The notes: a model not told the origin generated them from the sequence alone. DNA of 12,210 nt from CAZIWX01 sp964543125 (GCA_964543125.1 CAZIWX010000076.1:1-12210), one strand, 5' to 3'; counted from the first letter of the stretch, positions 1 to 5,594 are shown. Numbers and translations are program-made.

Positions 1-9
1 ATAAACAAT

Positions 10-16
10 AGTTAGC
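10..16 (+). other. attC R'-like box (GTTAGCC), end of an upstream site
   Basis: GTTAGCC approximates the GTTRRRY core that ends an attC site and marks the 5' end of the next cassette. It lies 17 bases before the first start codon. It is the exact reverse complement of the GGCTAAC box after the same gene (428-434), and the complementarity runs on for eight more bases outward with one indel (10-24 against 421-434). The rest of the upstream site lies outside the window. Confidence 0.4.
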
Positions 17-32
17 CAGAAACACGAAAAAG

Positions 33-419
33 ATGAATATGTTTAAAATATTAATCGTTTCGGTTCTCTTGCTGTTGCCTATTGCCTGTTCGGAGACAAC
101 GGATCCTGAGCTTGGCGAAGTGTTTGATTTGGCTTTCGGTCAATCCACTCAGATTCATAACGAGAATCTCTCAATAAAATTTCTGGAAGTAGCTGAAGAT
201 TCTAGGTGTCCAACAAGTGTTGAGTGTGTCTGGGAGGGAAATGCAGGAATATTGCTGTTGATATCTCAAGATACAGTATCATTAAACACTACTTTAGAAC
301 CAAAGGAAATTGATATAGGAAGTTATGTAATAGAGCTAATTTCTGTATCACCCTATCCAGAAACTACTGAGCCAATAAATAAAGAAGACTATACTATTGA
401 ACTTGTTGTGACAAAATGA
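33..419 (+). CDS. Small putative lipoprotein with an S-R-C-P ... C-V-W domain
   Basis: The 128-residue product has a basic start, a hydrophobic core at residues 5-18 and a cysteine at 19 (LPIAC). The lipobox is imperfect because proline occupies -3, but lipoprotein export is the likely fate. The mature part holds the pattern SRCPTSVECVWEGNAG at residues 57-72. It recurs in small secreted or lipid-anchored bacterial proteins, where its two cysteines (59 and 65) may form a disulfide. I cannot give it a function. The start at 33 has only a weak purine-rich stretch upstream; ATG 39 is equally possible. The gene is AT-rich and flanked by complementary boxes (10-16 and 428-434), which suggests it is one gene cassette. 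No enzymatic motif is visible. Confidence 0.75.
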   Translation: MNMFKILIVSVLLLLPIACSETTDPELGEVFDLAFGQSTQIHNENLSIKFLEVAEDSRCPTSVECVWEGNAGILLLISQDTVSLNTTLEPKEIDIGSYVIELISVSPYPETTEPINKEDYTIELVVTK

Positions 420-427
420 TGTGTTCT

Positions 428-551
428 GGCTAACAGGCGCTTAGTGCAGACATTCTGAAGGGACGTAGTAAACGATTAAGATGATTAATATTCAGCACTC
501 AGTACAAAACAAAAGTTTGACATGTGCAGCACAAGCGCAGGGTCGTCAGGC
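428..551 (+). other. attC-like recombination site A
   Basis: The R''-like box GGCTAAC (428-434) begins 8 bases after the stop codon. After two bases, GCGCTT-A-GTGC (437-447) pairs with GCACAAGCGC (529-538), giving a 10-bp stem with one unpaired A at 443. Six bases later comes GTCAGGC (545-551), a one-base departure from the GTTRRRY core. The total is 124 bp, inside the known size range of attC sites. The mazEF-type promoter starts just beyond it, as expected for the next cassette. The linear pairing between the end boxes is only partial. Confidence 0.45.
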
Positions 552-563
552 TCTCCAAAAATA

Positions 564-605
564 TTGCTTTTCAGGGTAGTATGACATATAATCATACTGG
601 AGGTG
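564..605 (+). promoter_or_regulatory. Promoter, operator palindrome and RBS of the toxin-antitoxin operon
   Basis: TTGCTT (564-569), a 17-base spacer and a perfect TATAAT (587-592) form a good sigma-70-type promoter. A 7-bp perfect inverted repeat, AGTATGA (578-584) and TCATACT (592-598) around a 7-base centre, covers the -10 box. Ribbon-helix-helix antitoxins bind such palindromes to repress their own operon, so autoregulation is a fair inference. A strong ribosome binding site, GGAGGTG (599-605), follows 4 bases before the ATG at 610. The leader would be only about 11 bases long, so the true start of transcription could lie further upstream. Confidence 0.6.
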
Positions 606-609
606 AAAT

Positions 610-852
610 ATGAGTGCATCGAAAATTGCAATAACAATTGATTCAGCTCTTGTTGATGAGTTAGACAGGCTTGTCATTGAGAACAAATTCCCCAGCCGCA
701 GTCGAGCTATTCAAACCGCGGTAGCCGAGAAATTAAAGAAAATTCATGCTACCCGGCTCGCAACCGAATCTTCCAAGCTTAATCCCGAGTATGAACAGAA
801 TATGGCTGATGAAGGCTTAAACGAGGAGTTGGGATCTTGGCCGGAATATTAA
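610..852 (+). CDS. Ribbon-helix-helix antitoxin (CopG/MazE-like)
   Basis: An 80-residue protein whose N-terminal half has the ribbon-helix-helix pattern. The strand KIAITID (5-11) is followed by a helix (SALVDELDRLVIENK), a turn with FPSRSRA, and a second helix (IQTAVAEKLKKI). Such proteins dimerise, bind operator DNA through the strand, and neutralise a partner toxin with an acidic, flexible C-terminal tail. Here residues 55-80 are acidic and end in GSWPEY, fitting the toxin-binding part. The partner starts inside this gene (16-base overlap, a translational-coupling arrangement) and is a MazF family RNase. The palindrome over its promoter is the likely operator. The RBS GGAGGTG and the ATG at 610 are unambiguous. 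Family assignment is strong; the exact antitoxin subfamily is not decided. Confidence 0.88.
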   Translation: MSASKIAITIDSALVDELDRLVIENKFPSRSRAIQTAVAEKLKKIHATRLATESSKLNPEYEQNMADEGLNEELGSWPEY

Positions 853-1175
853 GAGGTGAAGTCCGGTGGGCAAACCTTCGACCCACGATAGGCCATGAAC
901 AATCCGGAAGACGGCCGGTACTTATCCTAAGCGAGGATGTTTTTAATCATAGATCAGGAACTGTAATAGCAGTAGCTCTAACCAGCCAGCCTCCATCCGC
1001 CGGTTTTCCACTCACACTCGAACTTGAGTCGACTCGACTTCCTAAAAAGTCGTGGGTTAAAATCAGTCAGATCAGAACACTTTCGACCAAGCGGATTGGC
1101 AAAAAACTTGGGATTGTCAAACCTGAAGAAATAGCTGAAGTATTAGAGGGCTTAAATGAAATACTCGGCGCCTAA
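837..1175 (+). CDS. mazF: MazF/PemK family endoribonuclease toxin
   Basis: A 112-residue protein, the usual MazF length. It shows the opening GEVRWANL, then SGRRPVLIL (23-31) with the conserved arginine, the strand VIAVALTS (43-50) with the catalytic-region threonine, and the C-terminal WVKISQIRTLSTKRIG (73-88), which matches the family's V-x-Q-I-R-T pattern. MazF proteins cut mRNA at short sequences and are held inactive by the antitoxin. Translation begins at TTG 837, the only start that keeps the N-terminal strand. It is supported by GAGGAG (823-828) and lies inside the antitoxin gene, so toxin synthesis is coupled to antitoxin synthesis. The stop codon lies within the GCCTAAC box of the next attC-like site, a common arrangement in integron cassettes. 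All key motifs are intact, so the toxin is probably functional. Confidence 0.9.
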   Translation: MAGILRGEVRWANLRPTIGHEQSGRRPVLILSEDVFNHRSGTVIAVALTSQPPSAGFPLTLELESTRLPKKSWVKISQIRTLSTKRIGKKLGIVKPEEIAEVLEGLNEILGA

Positions 1176-1296
1176 CGGGCGGTTAGAGTCTGACTTTTTT
1201 GCAGGGGGTTACCGAGCTGAAATGACGAGAAATATACACAATATAGTGCAAAGCGAGGCTGCTGAACCGTGCCGCTCAACCGCGGTGCATCAACAG
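1170..1296 (+). other. attC-like recombination site B (R' end not recognisable)
   Basis: GCCTAAC (1170-1176) matches RYYYAAC exactly and contains the toxin stop codon. Two bases later, GCGGTT-A-GAG (1179-1188) pairs with CTCAACCGC (1275-1283), a 9-bp stem with one unpaired A at 1185. The layout is the same as in site A, with compensating changes in the arms. A GTTRRRY box is expected near 1290 but is not there, so the 3' end has decayed or is misplaced. Confidence 0.4.
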
Positions 1297-1328
1297 CACT
1301 TGGTGAATATTTTCGAAGGGAGTTTAAA

Positions 1329-1796
1329 ATGAGACTATTAAGAAGAGGTGCATTATTTAGCATCATGCTCATCGTTTTTTCTTGCGGTCTTATTGATCCT
1401 GATGCTCTTAATGATAAATATAGCGATGCGAATATCATTATTGAGTTAAATGCCGGTACTACTCAAGAACCGGGCAATATTGAAATTACAAGCAGTATCG
1501 CGGATACAATTCGTCTTCGTTCTTTGAATATCAATGAATGCTCCTTCGCATACTTTTCCATAGCAGGCATGAGATATTCTGATGAATTAGAAAAATGGAT
1601 TAAAGGTGAAATAACTATTAGCTGTGATTTATCTGTTCCACCCTTAATCCTTTTGCCCATGGAAACAAAAACAATTGAGATAATTCCAGTATTGCCGGAA
1701 AATGAGTATACGATGCATATGTATTATGCTGTTGATAACAGCCCGGATTTTGGACCCTATACACAAGTTGAATTAGGTTTTAGGATTAAGGATTAG
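1329..1796 (+). CDS. Putative lipoprotein of unknown function
   Basis: Read from ATG 1329 the product has 155 residues. It has a short basic start (MRLLRRG), a hydrophobic stretch, and the lipobox VFSC with the lipidated cysteine at 19. An upstream in-frame GTG at 1269 is rejected: it would bury the signal peptide and lie within the attC-like arms, whereas GAAGGGAG (1316-1323) stands 5 bases before 1329. The mature region is mostly beta-prone and has two cysteines (71 and 99) that could form a disulfide. Residues 100-126 (SVPPLILLP ... TIEIIPVLPENEY) alternate in a way typical of an immunoglobulin-like or similar beta-sandwich. I recognise no family. The gene is AT-rich and stands alone between attC-like sites B and C, so it is a probable cassette gene for a periplasm-facing lipoprotein. 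Confidence 0.75.
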   Translation: MRLLRRGALFSIMLIVFSCGLIDPDALNDKYSDANIIIELNAGTTQEPGNIEITSSIADTIRLRSLNINECSFAYFSIAGMRYSDELEKWIKGEITISCDLSVPPLILLPMETKTIEIIPVLPENEYTMHMYYAVDNSPDFGPYTQVELGFRIKD

Positions 1797-1810
1797 CATT
1801 AAAGACCGCT

Positions 1811-1934
1811 GCCTGACATGCGCTGCACCGGGCATGAAAAGTCGGCTAGGCCAAAACCGAAGTATGGCTTACGAACCGATGTTTGGATTAAGACGAACGC
1901 TCGCCAAGGGCGCCGGTGAGCTTGGCCGGCAGAC
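1811..1934 (+). other. attC-like recombination site C (degenerate core)
   Basis: GCCTGAC (1811-1817) is followed after 4 bases by GCT-G-CACCGG (1822-1831), which pairs with CCGGTGAGC (1913-1921), a 9-bp stem with one unpaired G at 1825. GGCAGAC (1928-1934) sits where R' belongs. End boxes pair at 5 of 7 positions, but both the AAC and GTT core triplets are altered. The length is 124 bp. I judge this a recognisable but possibly inactive site. Confidence 0.45.
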
Positions 1935-1963
1935 TGGCGAGGCCGGCGCAAAACCAGCACGCC

Positions 1964-2392
1964 GTGGATGAATTCCGGACGACCCAACGCGGGTGGCGTG
2001 CCGCGGAGTGGCTACTGTTCGGGGTCTGGGTGGTTGCGGCTCTGGCGACGATGTATCCGGCCCTGGGTAGAGCGTTGCATGTCTACGGGGGCTTCTTTAC
2101 CAATTATGCCGCTGATTTGGCGAATCCACCCTGGCTCTATATCGCGGTGCGTCATCGGCCGCAAAAGCATCTTCTGGCGCGGTGGCTCGGAAGCTCCCCC
2201 GGGTTGGCGGCAGGCAGTATTTTTCTCGGCGGCTCGATCTTGGAGATAAGCCAGCTGTTTTGGCCCAACGGTTTCTTCGCGGGAACTTTCGACCCGCTTG
2301 ATTTCGCTGCTTACGGAGCCGGTCTTTTAATGTGCTATCTCGTGGACAAGCGCAACATCAATCTTGGACGCGTTGCCAATATTCCTCGTTAA
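1964..2392 (+). CDS. VanZ-like integral membrane protein
   Basis: From GTG 1964 the product has 142 residues. Hydrophobic segments lie at about 13-33, 80-98 and 111-127. The last half, SILEISQLFWPNGFFAGTFD (91-110) followed by PLDFAAYGAG, has the E-x-x-Q ... D-x-x-D-x-x-x-Y/N-x-x-G layout of VanZ-like membrane proteins. Those sit in the inner membrane and mostly have unknown roles; one member contributes to teicoplanin resistance. The start is uncertain. GTG 1916 is in frame and has AAGGG 5 bases before it, but it falls inside attC-like site C, and its extra 16 residues look like translated non-coding DNA. The gene is much richer in GC than its neighbours on both sides, a sign of separate origin. 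Family call is moderate; coding status is likely. Confidence 0.65.
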   Translation: MDEFRTTQRGWRAAEWLLFGVWVVAALATMYPALGRALHVYGGFFTNYAADLANPPWLYIAVRHRPQKHLLARWLGSSPGLAAGSIFLGGSILEISQLFWPNGFFAGTFDPLDFAAYGAGLLMCYLVDKRNINLGRVANIPR

Positions 2393-2452
2393 CGGGGGGC
2401 CAGGCCGAGGCAGCGCACACACGCGGCTGGCAGCTGATGGCAGCCGTTTGGA
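2387..2452 (+). other. Short attC-like site D
   Basis: CGTTAAC (2387-2393) contains the stop codon of the VanZ-like gene. GCCAG-G-CCG (2399-2407) pairs with CGGCTGGC (2424-2431), an 8-bp stem with one unpaired G. GTTTGGA (2446-2452) stands in the R' position, 14 bases before the next start codon. At 66 bp it would be a short-type attC. The outer boxes pair poorly, so this is the second-weakest of the series. Confidence 0.3.
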
Positions 2453-2466
2453 AGGCTTTATGACTT

Positions 2467-3705
2467 ATGAAAAATAATATTTTGAAATTGATTCTGGTTC
2501 TTTCCTTACTTTCATCAATCTATTCACAATCCGCTGGTGCGATTTTTCTCCTTATCCCGCCTTCACCAACAATGAACGGATTGGGTGGTATTGGTGTTTG
2601 TCTTCCTTCAGACGACCCTTTTTCAGGATATTTCAATCCAGCCAATGGTCTCAATTTTCTGGAAGGCGTATCCTATTCACATTCAAGAATGGGTACACCT
2701 TGGATGCAACCATTAGCCGATGACCTCTATTTGGAATACGAAGTCTGGAATCTTGGATTAATACCCAAACATTATCCTGTAAAGTTTGTGATAAGTTTCC
2801 ATAAAACATTTCTTGATACAGGTGAGCAACTTCGGGTGGATGAATATGGAAATATTATCGATGCCTTTCAAACTTATATGAAAGTTGATGCTCTTACTTT
2901 AGGGATTGGATACAAAGGCCAACTTAATAAAATCCCGTTTGATTTTTCGTTCGGGTACACCAGAAAAACTGCTACTGAGAATTTTTGGGCCGTCAAATCT
3001 TCTGATGATTTAAATGATTATGGTTTGTTATTCTCACTTCCTTTTTCTTTAAAGCAAACTTCAATAAAAAAACTTAAATCGATTTATGCTGCATTTGATT
3101 TTAATATTAAGCCATCCTTCGGTTACAGCGTTTCAAACATTGGTAAGGATATAGCCTTCTCCTCGCATAGTGCGGACCCGACGCCAAAATACTTAAGAAT
3201 TGGTATTTCCACTTCTACAGTCCTTTCCTACAAATCAAAGTGGAATTTACTGGAATGGGAAGGTGGTCGTTCTGCTTCGGATGAATTAGTTAAACCACGA
3301 TATAATTCCGATGACCCAATAAAATATCAATTCGGATTAGGTGATGTGGATTTTTTCGAAAATGTATTAAAAAGCAAAACCGACTCACTGGTAACCATAC
3401 ATCGTGGCGATGAGTGGACAATTTTGGATATTTACACTTTTAGAAAAGGCAGAGAAATTGACCTTTCAGGAAGAATTGATTTACAAACGTCCGGATATGG
3501 TTACAGATTGGCTGGAGTATTCAAGATTCTTTACTTTCTGCTGGGTGATCCAATATTTGAAACCATCCCTAAGTTTATTGATGTCCAATATAACTACTCG
3601 AAATGGGAACAATATCCGGGTCATCCGCTGCACGATACAGAATTTGAATCGTTGTCCATCACATTTAATAATATTGACCGTTTAGTTATGGGTATATTGA
3701 AATGA
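2467..3705 (+). CDS. PorV/FadL-like outer-membrane beta-barrel protein
   Basis: A 412-residue protein with a signal peptide at 1-24 (MKNNILKLILVLSLLSSIYS...). Just after it comes SAGAIFLLIPPSPTMNGLGG (22-41), then GVCLPSDDPFSGYFNPANGL (43-62). That matches the opening of PorV/PorQ and FadL-related barrels (small, G-M/L-G-G, D-D-P, Y-N-P-A/G-L). The rest alternates aromatic and polar residues in barrel-strand fashion, for example DALTLGIGYKG and FDFSFGYTRK. Members sit in the outer membrane as porins, transporters or secretion accessories; which applies here is unknown. GGAAGG (2450-2455) is a plausible RBS. The C-terminus does not end in phenylalanine (NNIDRLVMGILK). At 1.2 kb this is long for a cassette gene, and it is AT-rich next to a GC-rich neighbour. 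Confidence 0.75.
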   Translation: MKNNILKLILVLSLLSSIYSQSAGAIFLLIPPSPTMNGLGGIGVCLPSDDPFSGYFNPANGLNFLEGVSYSHSRMGTPWMQPLADDLYLEYEVWNLGLIPKHYPVKFVISFHKTFLDTGEQLRVDEYGNIIDAFQTYMKVDALTLGIGYKGQLNKIPFDFSFGYTRKTATENFWAVKSSDDLNDYGLLFSLPFSLKQTSIKKLKSIYAAFDFNIKPSFGYSVSNIGKDIAFSSHSADPTPKYLRIGISTSTVLSYKSKWNLLEWEGGRSASDELVKPRYNSDDPIKYQFGLGDVDFFENVLKSKTDSLVTIHRGDEWTILDIYTFRKGREIDLSGRIDLQTSGYGYRLAGVFKILYFLLGDPIFETIPKFIDVQYNYSKWEQYPGHPLHDTEFESLSITFNNIDRLVMGILK

Positions 3706-3808
3706 CAAGCGATAGTATTCAAAATAACAACCTGCCAATCCTCGGTCAACCGGGCCGAAAATAGTGACAGCGCAATTTCGAGGTTCGGTGATTTATCAGA
3801 CGTTAATT
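3700..3808 (+). other. Weak attC-like site F
   Basis: AAATGAC (3700-3706) contains the stop codon of the barrel gene. Four bases later GATA (3711-3714) can pair with TATC (3794-3797), which is four bases before GTTAATT (3802-3808). End boxes pair at 5 of 7 positions. The order and spacing follow the other sites, but each match is short. I list it because it falls where an attC would be expected. Confidence 0.22.
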
Positions 3809-3909
3809 CGGGAAGGGAAAGTTCCGTGGCAAAAAATTTCATACCGGTCACTTTTTCTTTTGGACGGCGTAGCTGACAATAATCATTAACTGACCGATTG
3901 CCCGTGGGG

Positions 3910-3947
3910 AAAAAACGCCCTGCCACCGGGTGAATCTCAAGGGCAGG
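3910..3947 (-). terminator. Terminator-like hairpin reading leftward
   Basis: CCCTGCC (3918-3924) and GGGCAGG (3941-3947) form a perfect 7-bp stem around a 16-base loop. On the minus strand the stem is followed after two bases by six T residues (A run 3910-3915), the form of an intrinsic terminator. No minus-strand gene is recognised to its right, so it could instead block antisense transcription or belong to a structured RNA. Confidence 0.35.
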
Positions 3948-4012
3948 ACTGGCTGTCACTGTCCTCGGAAGGAAATCCCGAGTCTGATAGGTTCAGGTAA
4001 GGCATTTCGCCC

Positions 4013-4138
4013 GTATAACATCGGGTTGCAGCCGGCCGCGCCGGGCGCGGGGCAATCCGAGCCGGCACACGCTTTGGAGGTAATCGGTTAGCGAAGGTGA
4101 TTTTTCCGTACGCGCGCGGCTGATTAGCGCCGTTATCC
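4013..4138 (+). other. attC-like recombination site E, the best-formed copy
   Basis: GTATAAC (4013-4019) pairs at 6 of 7 positions with GTTATCC (4132-4138). Inside these boxes are two equal 9-base unpaired stretches (4020-4028 and 4123-4131). Next comes CAGCCG (4029-4034) paired with CGGCTG (4117-4122), extended by CGCGC (4037-4041) against GCGCG (4112-4116) across a 2-base bulge. This is the R, unpaired spacer, L architecture of attC bottom-strand hairpins. The length is 126 bp. The next gene begins 46 bases downstream. The match to strict RYYYAAC/GTTRRRY is imperfect in the middle of both boxes. Confidence 0.55.
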
Positions 4139-4184
4139 AATTAATAAAGCAAGAACAATTATAATCAACCAGAGAGGTAGCAAG

Positions 4185-5594
4185 ATGAAGTCTTTTATTT
4201 ACGGTTCCCTGTTGTTAACCCTATTCCTAGGCCTTGCCGCGGGAGAGGAATTCGATGTAAAATTGTATGGTCAGTATAGAATTAAAGCGCTTTCCTATAC
4301 CGTCCCCCAGCTACGCCTGACGTCAAACCTAACATCTGATACATATCACCGGGATAATTACATCGGAGAATCGACAGATTATGATAAAACGGATAAACAG
4401 TTGGGTTTGACCACTACCTTTTGGCTGGGTCATTATGCTGAATCCGAAGCACGGACAATTTCTTCCGGATTGAAGGCCTTCCTTAGAAACCGTGAGTACA
4501 AACGGAATTATAGTTATACGCATGAAGTCAGTAATCATCAGAATTCCCTTGATTATTATCTCGACGCGGATTATACCGGTTCATGGTATTTCAAGGATAC
4601 CAATCGGTACCTGGGCCTGGCGTCGTCCTTTTACTTTCATTCACAAAGTAGTTCATCTGTTTATAAGGATACAGACGCCAGCAATGAATATTATGAAGAA
4701 CGTAAAAATCATTTTCGTTCTCAGGTGCACGCACTCACTTTTTCCTGCGGGTCTGGCAGAATTCGAGAGGTGACATCCGTGCATCGGGCTTTGCTGCTAA
4801 TCGATCGCCTGAAAGCATCACATCCGGAACTCGGCCAAATAAATGAATCAGGCGTCATTGAAATCGCTCGGACTTTGGAAAGCCGTAAAAAGTTCAGCGC
4901 CTTGCATTACCGCTATAATAAATACTTCTGGGGTGCACTGGAGAGCGTGTTTGATTCCCTGGGATATAATATCGCCGATATGGATATGTATACATCGCTG
5001 TATGTCAACGAAGCACTGAGTCTATTGCATTACCAAAGATATTGGGGCTCGAAATGGAATCTGGGCTTGAAGGTGGAATACGAGAAGAATAGTCAGAGCG
5101 ACGCGCAATACGAGCAAGACGGTACCGTTCTGAATGACGGGAGTGATTGGAATGAAAGTATCTTTGTCTTGGTAAATCCATCCTACAGTTGGTACCAGCC
5201 CGAGTCATTTCAATCGCAGTTGCATTTTAATCTGGGTCTGTCGGCCGGACCGGGCGTTGATCCTACCCCTCAATACACGCAAAAATACGCCGTTAACAGC
5301 ACGCTGGGTTATCAGTATGATGTGACCGACAAAATCATGATATCCAGTCAGCTGGAATATCATTATTCCCGGTGGAATGGTAAAAATGACCTTTACCGCC
5401 ATGATCTGTTTTTCAATCCCGATCTAAAGTACTACATCCTGGATTTTGCCTATATCGACATCGGTTACACTTACAGGCTGATGAGCGATAAGCAATTGGA
5501 AACGGATTTGCCGGCCAATCCCGTATCGCATGATAATCAATTGATGATCACCTTTACTTTCGGCCCTTCGTCGCCGAATGTTCATGTCAACTAA
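4185..5594 (+). CDS. Exported outer-membrane beta-barrel protein with a helical insert
   Basis: A 469-residue protein with a signal peptide at 1-20 (cleavage after LGLAAG). It then has tyrosine- and tryptophan-rich alternating strands (VKLYGQYRIKAL, LGLASSFYFHSQ, WNLGLKVEYEKN, YAYIDIGYTYRL-type) ending in LMITFTFG, typical of a barrel. Residues 188-263 break this pattern. They read SCGSGRIREVTSVHRALLLI followed by a leucine/charge-rich stretch, helical in character. A G-x-G-R-I-x-x-V-T/D opening followed by helices is something I associate with a family of uncharacterised outer-membrane proteins, where it may form a plug or periplasmic domain. The RBS AGAGAGG stands 7 bases before ATG 4185. 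It ends 38 bases before amrB, so the two may share a transcript. Substrate and role are unknown. Confidence 0.75.
   Translation: MKSFIYGSLLLTLFLGLAAGEEFDVKLYGQYRIKALSYTVPQLRLTSNLTSDTYHRDNYIGESTDYDKTDKQLGLTTTFWLGHYAESEARTISSGLKAFLRNREYKRNYSYTHEVSNHQNSLDYYLDADYTGSWYFKDTNRYLGLASSFYFHSQSSSSVYKDTDASNEYYEERKNHFRSQVHALTFSCGSGRIREVTSVHRALLLIDRLKASHPELGQINESGVIEIARTLESRKKFSALHYRYNKYFWGALESVFDSLGYNIADMDMYTSLYVNEALSLLHYQRYWGSKWNLGLKVEYEKNSQSDAQYEQDGTVLNDGSDWNESIFVLVNPSYSWYQPESFQSQLHFNLGLSAGPGVDPTPQYTQKYAVNSTLGYQYDVTDKIMISSQLEYHYSRWNGKNDLYRHDLFFNPDLKYYILDFAYIDIGYTYRLMSDKQLETDLPANPVSHDNQLMITFTFGPSSPNVHVN

Larger units (their letters stand above)
10..4138 (+). mobile_element. Putative integron-type gene-cassette array (no integrase in view)
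   Basis: Seen: five short single-gene or single-operon units in the same orientation, each followed at or near its stop codon by a box of the form RYYYAAC or RYYYGAC (428, 1170, 1811, 2387, 3700, 4013). Inverted-repeat arms then lead to a GTTRRRY-like box shortly before the next gene (545, 1928, 2446, 3802, 4132). Base composition switches sharply between units: AT-rich lipoproteins, a GC-rich membrane protein, an AT-rich barrel. Known: integron cassettes have one gene plus an attC site of about 57-141 bp, share orientation, and sedentary arrays are often stabilised by toxin-antitoxin cassettes. Inferred: this is the downstream part of such an array, ending at 4138, where chromosomal genes resume. 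Several R' boxes are degenerate, so some sites may be dead. The alternative is a run of unrelated accessory genes with coincidental hairpins. Confidence 0.55.
3706..4184. other. 479-base region without a credible gene
   Basis: This gap holds the weak attC-like site F at its left end, a run of stems at 3918-3982, the best attC-like site at 4013-4138, and the RBS AGAGAGG (4171-4177) of the next gene. Reading frames on both strands are broken, or run antisense into the barrel gene, with no family resemblance. If sites F and E are real, 3809-4138 would be a gene-less cassette of about 330 bases. Confidence 0.6.

Noticed and set aside
1269..1328. GTG 1269 as the start of the second lipoprotein
   Set aside because: It would place 20 residues ahead of a good signal peptide and overlap the paired arm of site B; ATG 1329 has a proper RBS.
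3621..3959. Minus-strand open frame of 112 codons partly in the gene-less region
   Set aside because: It runs antisense into the end of the barrel gene, has no recognisable motif, and crosses a predicted unit boundary.
3930..3965. Minus-strand resemblance to a cobalamin riboswitch box (AGCCAG..CCTGCC) followed by a terminator hairpin
   Set aside because: The central bases of the B12 box are missing, the other conserved cobalamin elements are not found in order, and no minus-strand gene follows.
4160..4165. TATAAT as a -10 box for the barrel gene at 4185
   Set aside because: There is no -35 at 16-18 bases, and transcription would begin inside the ribosome binding site, leaving about 13 bases of leader.
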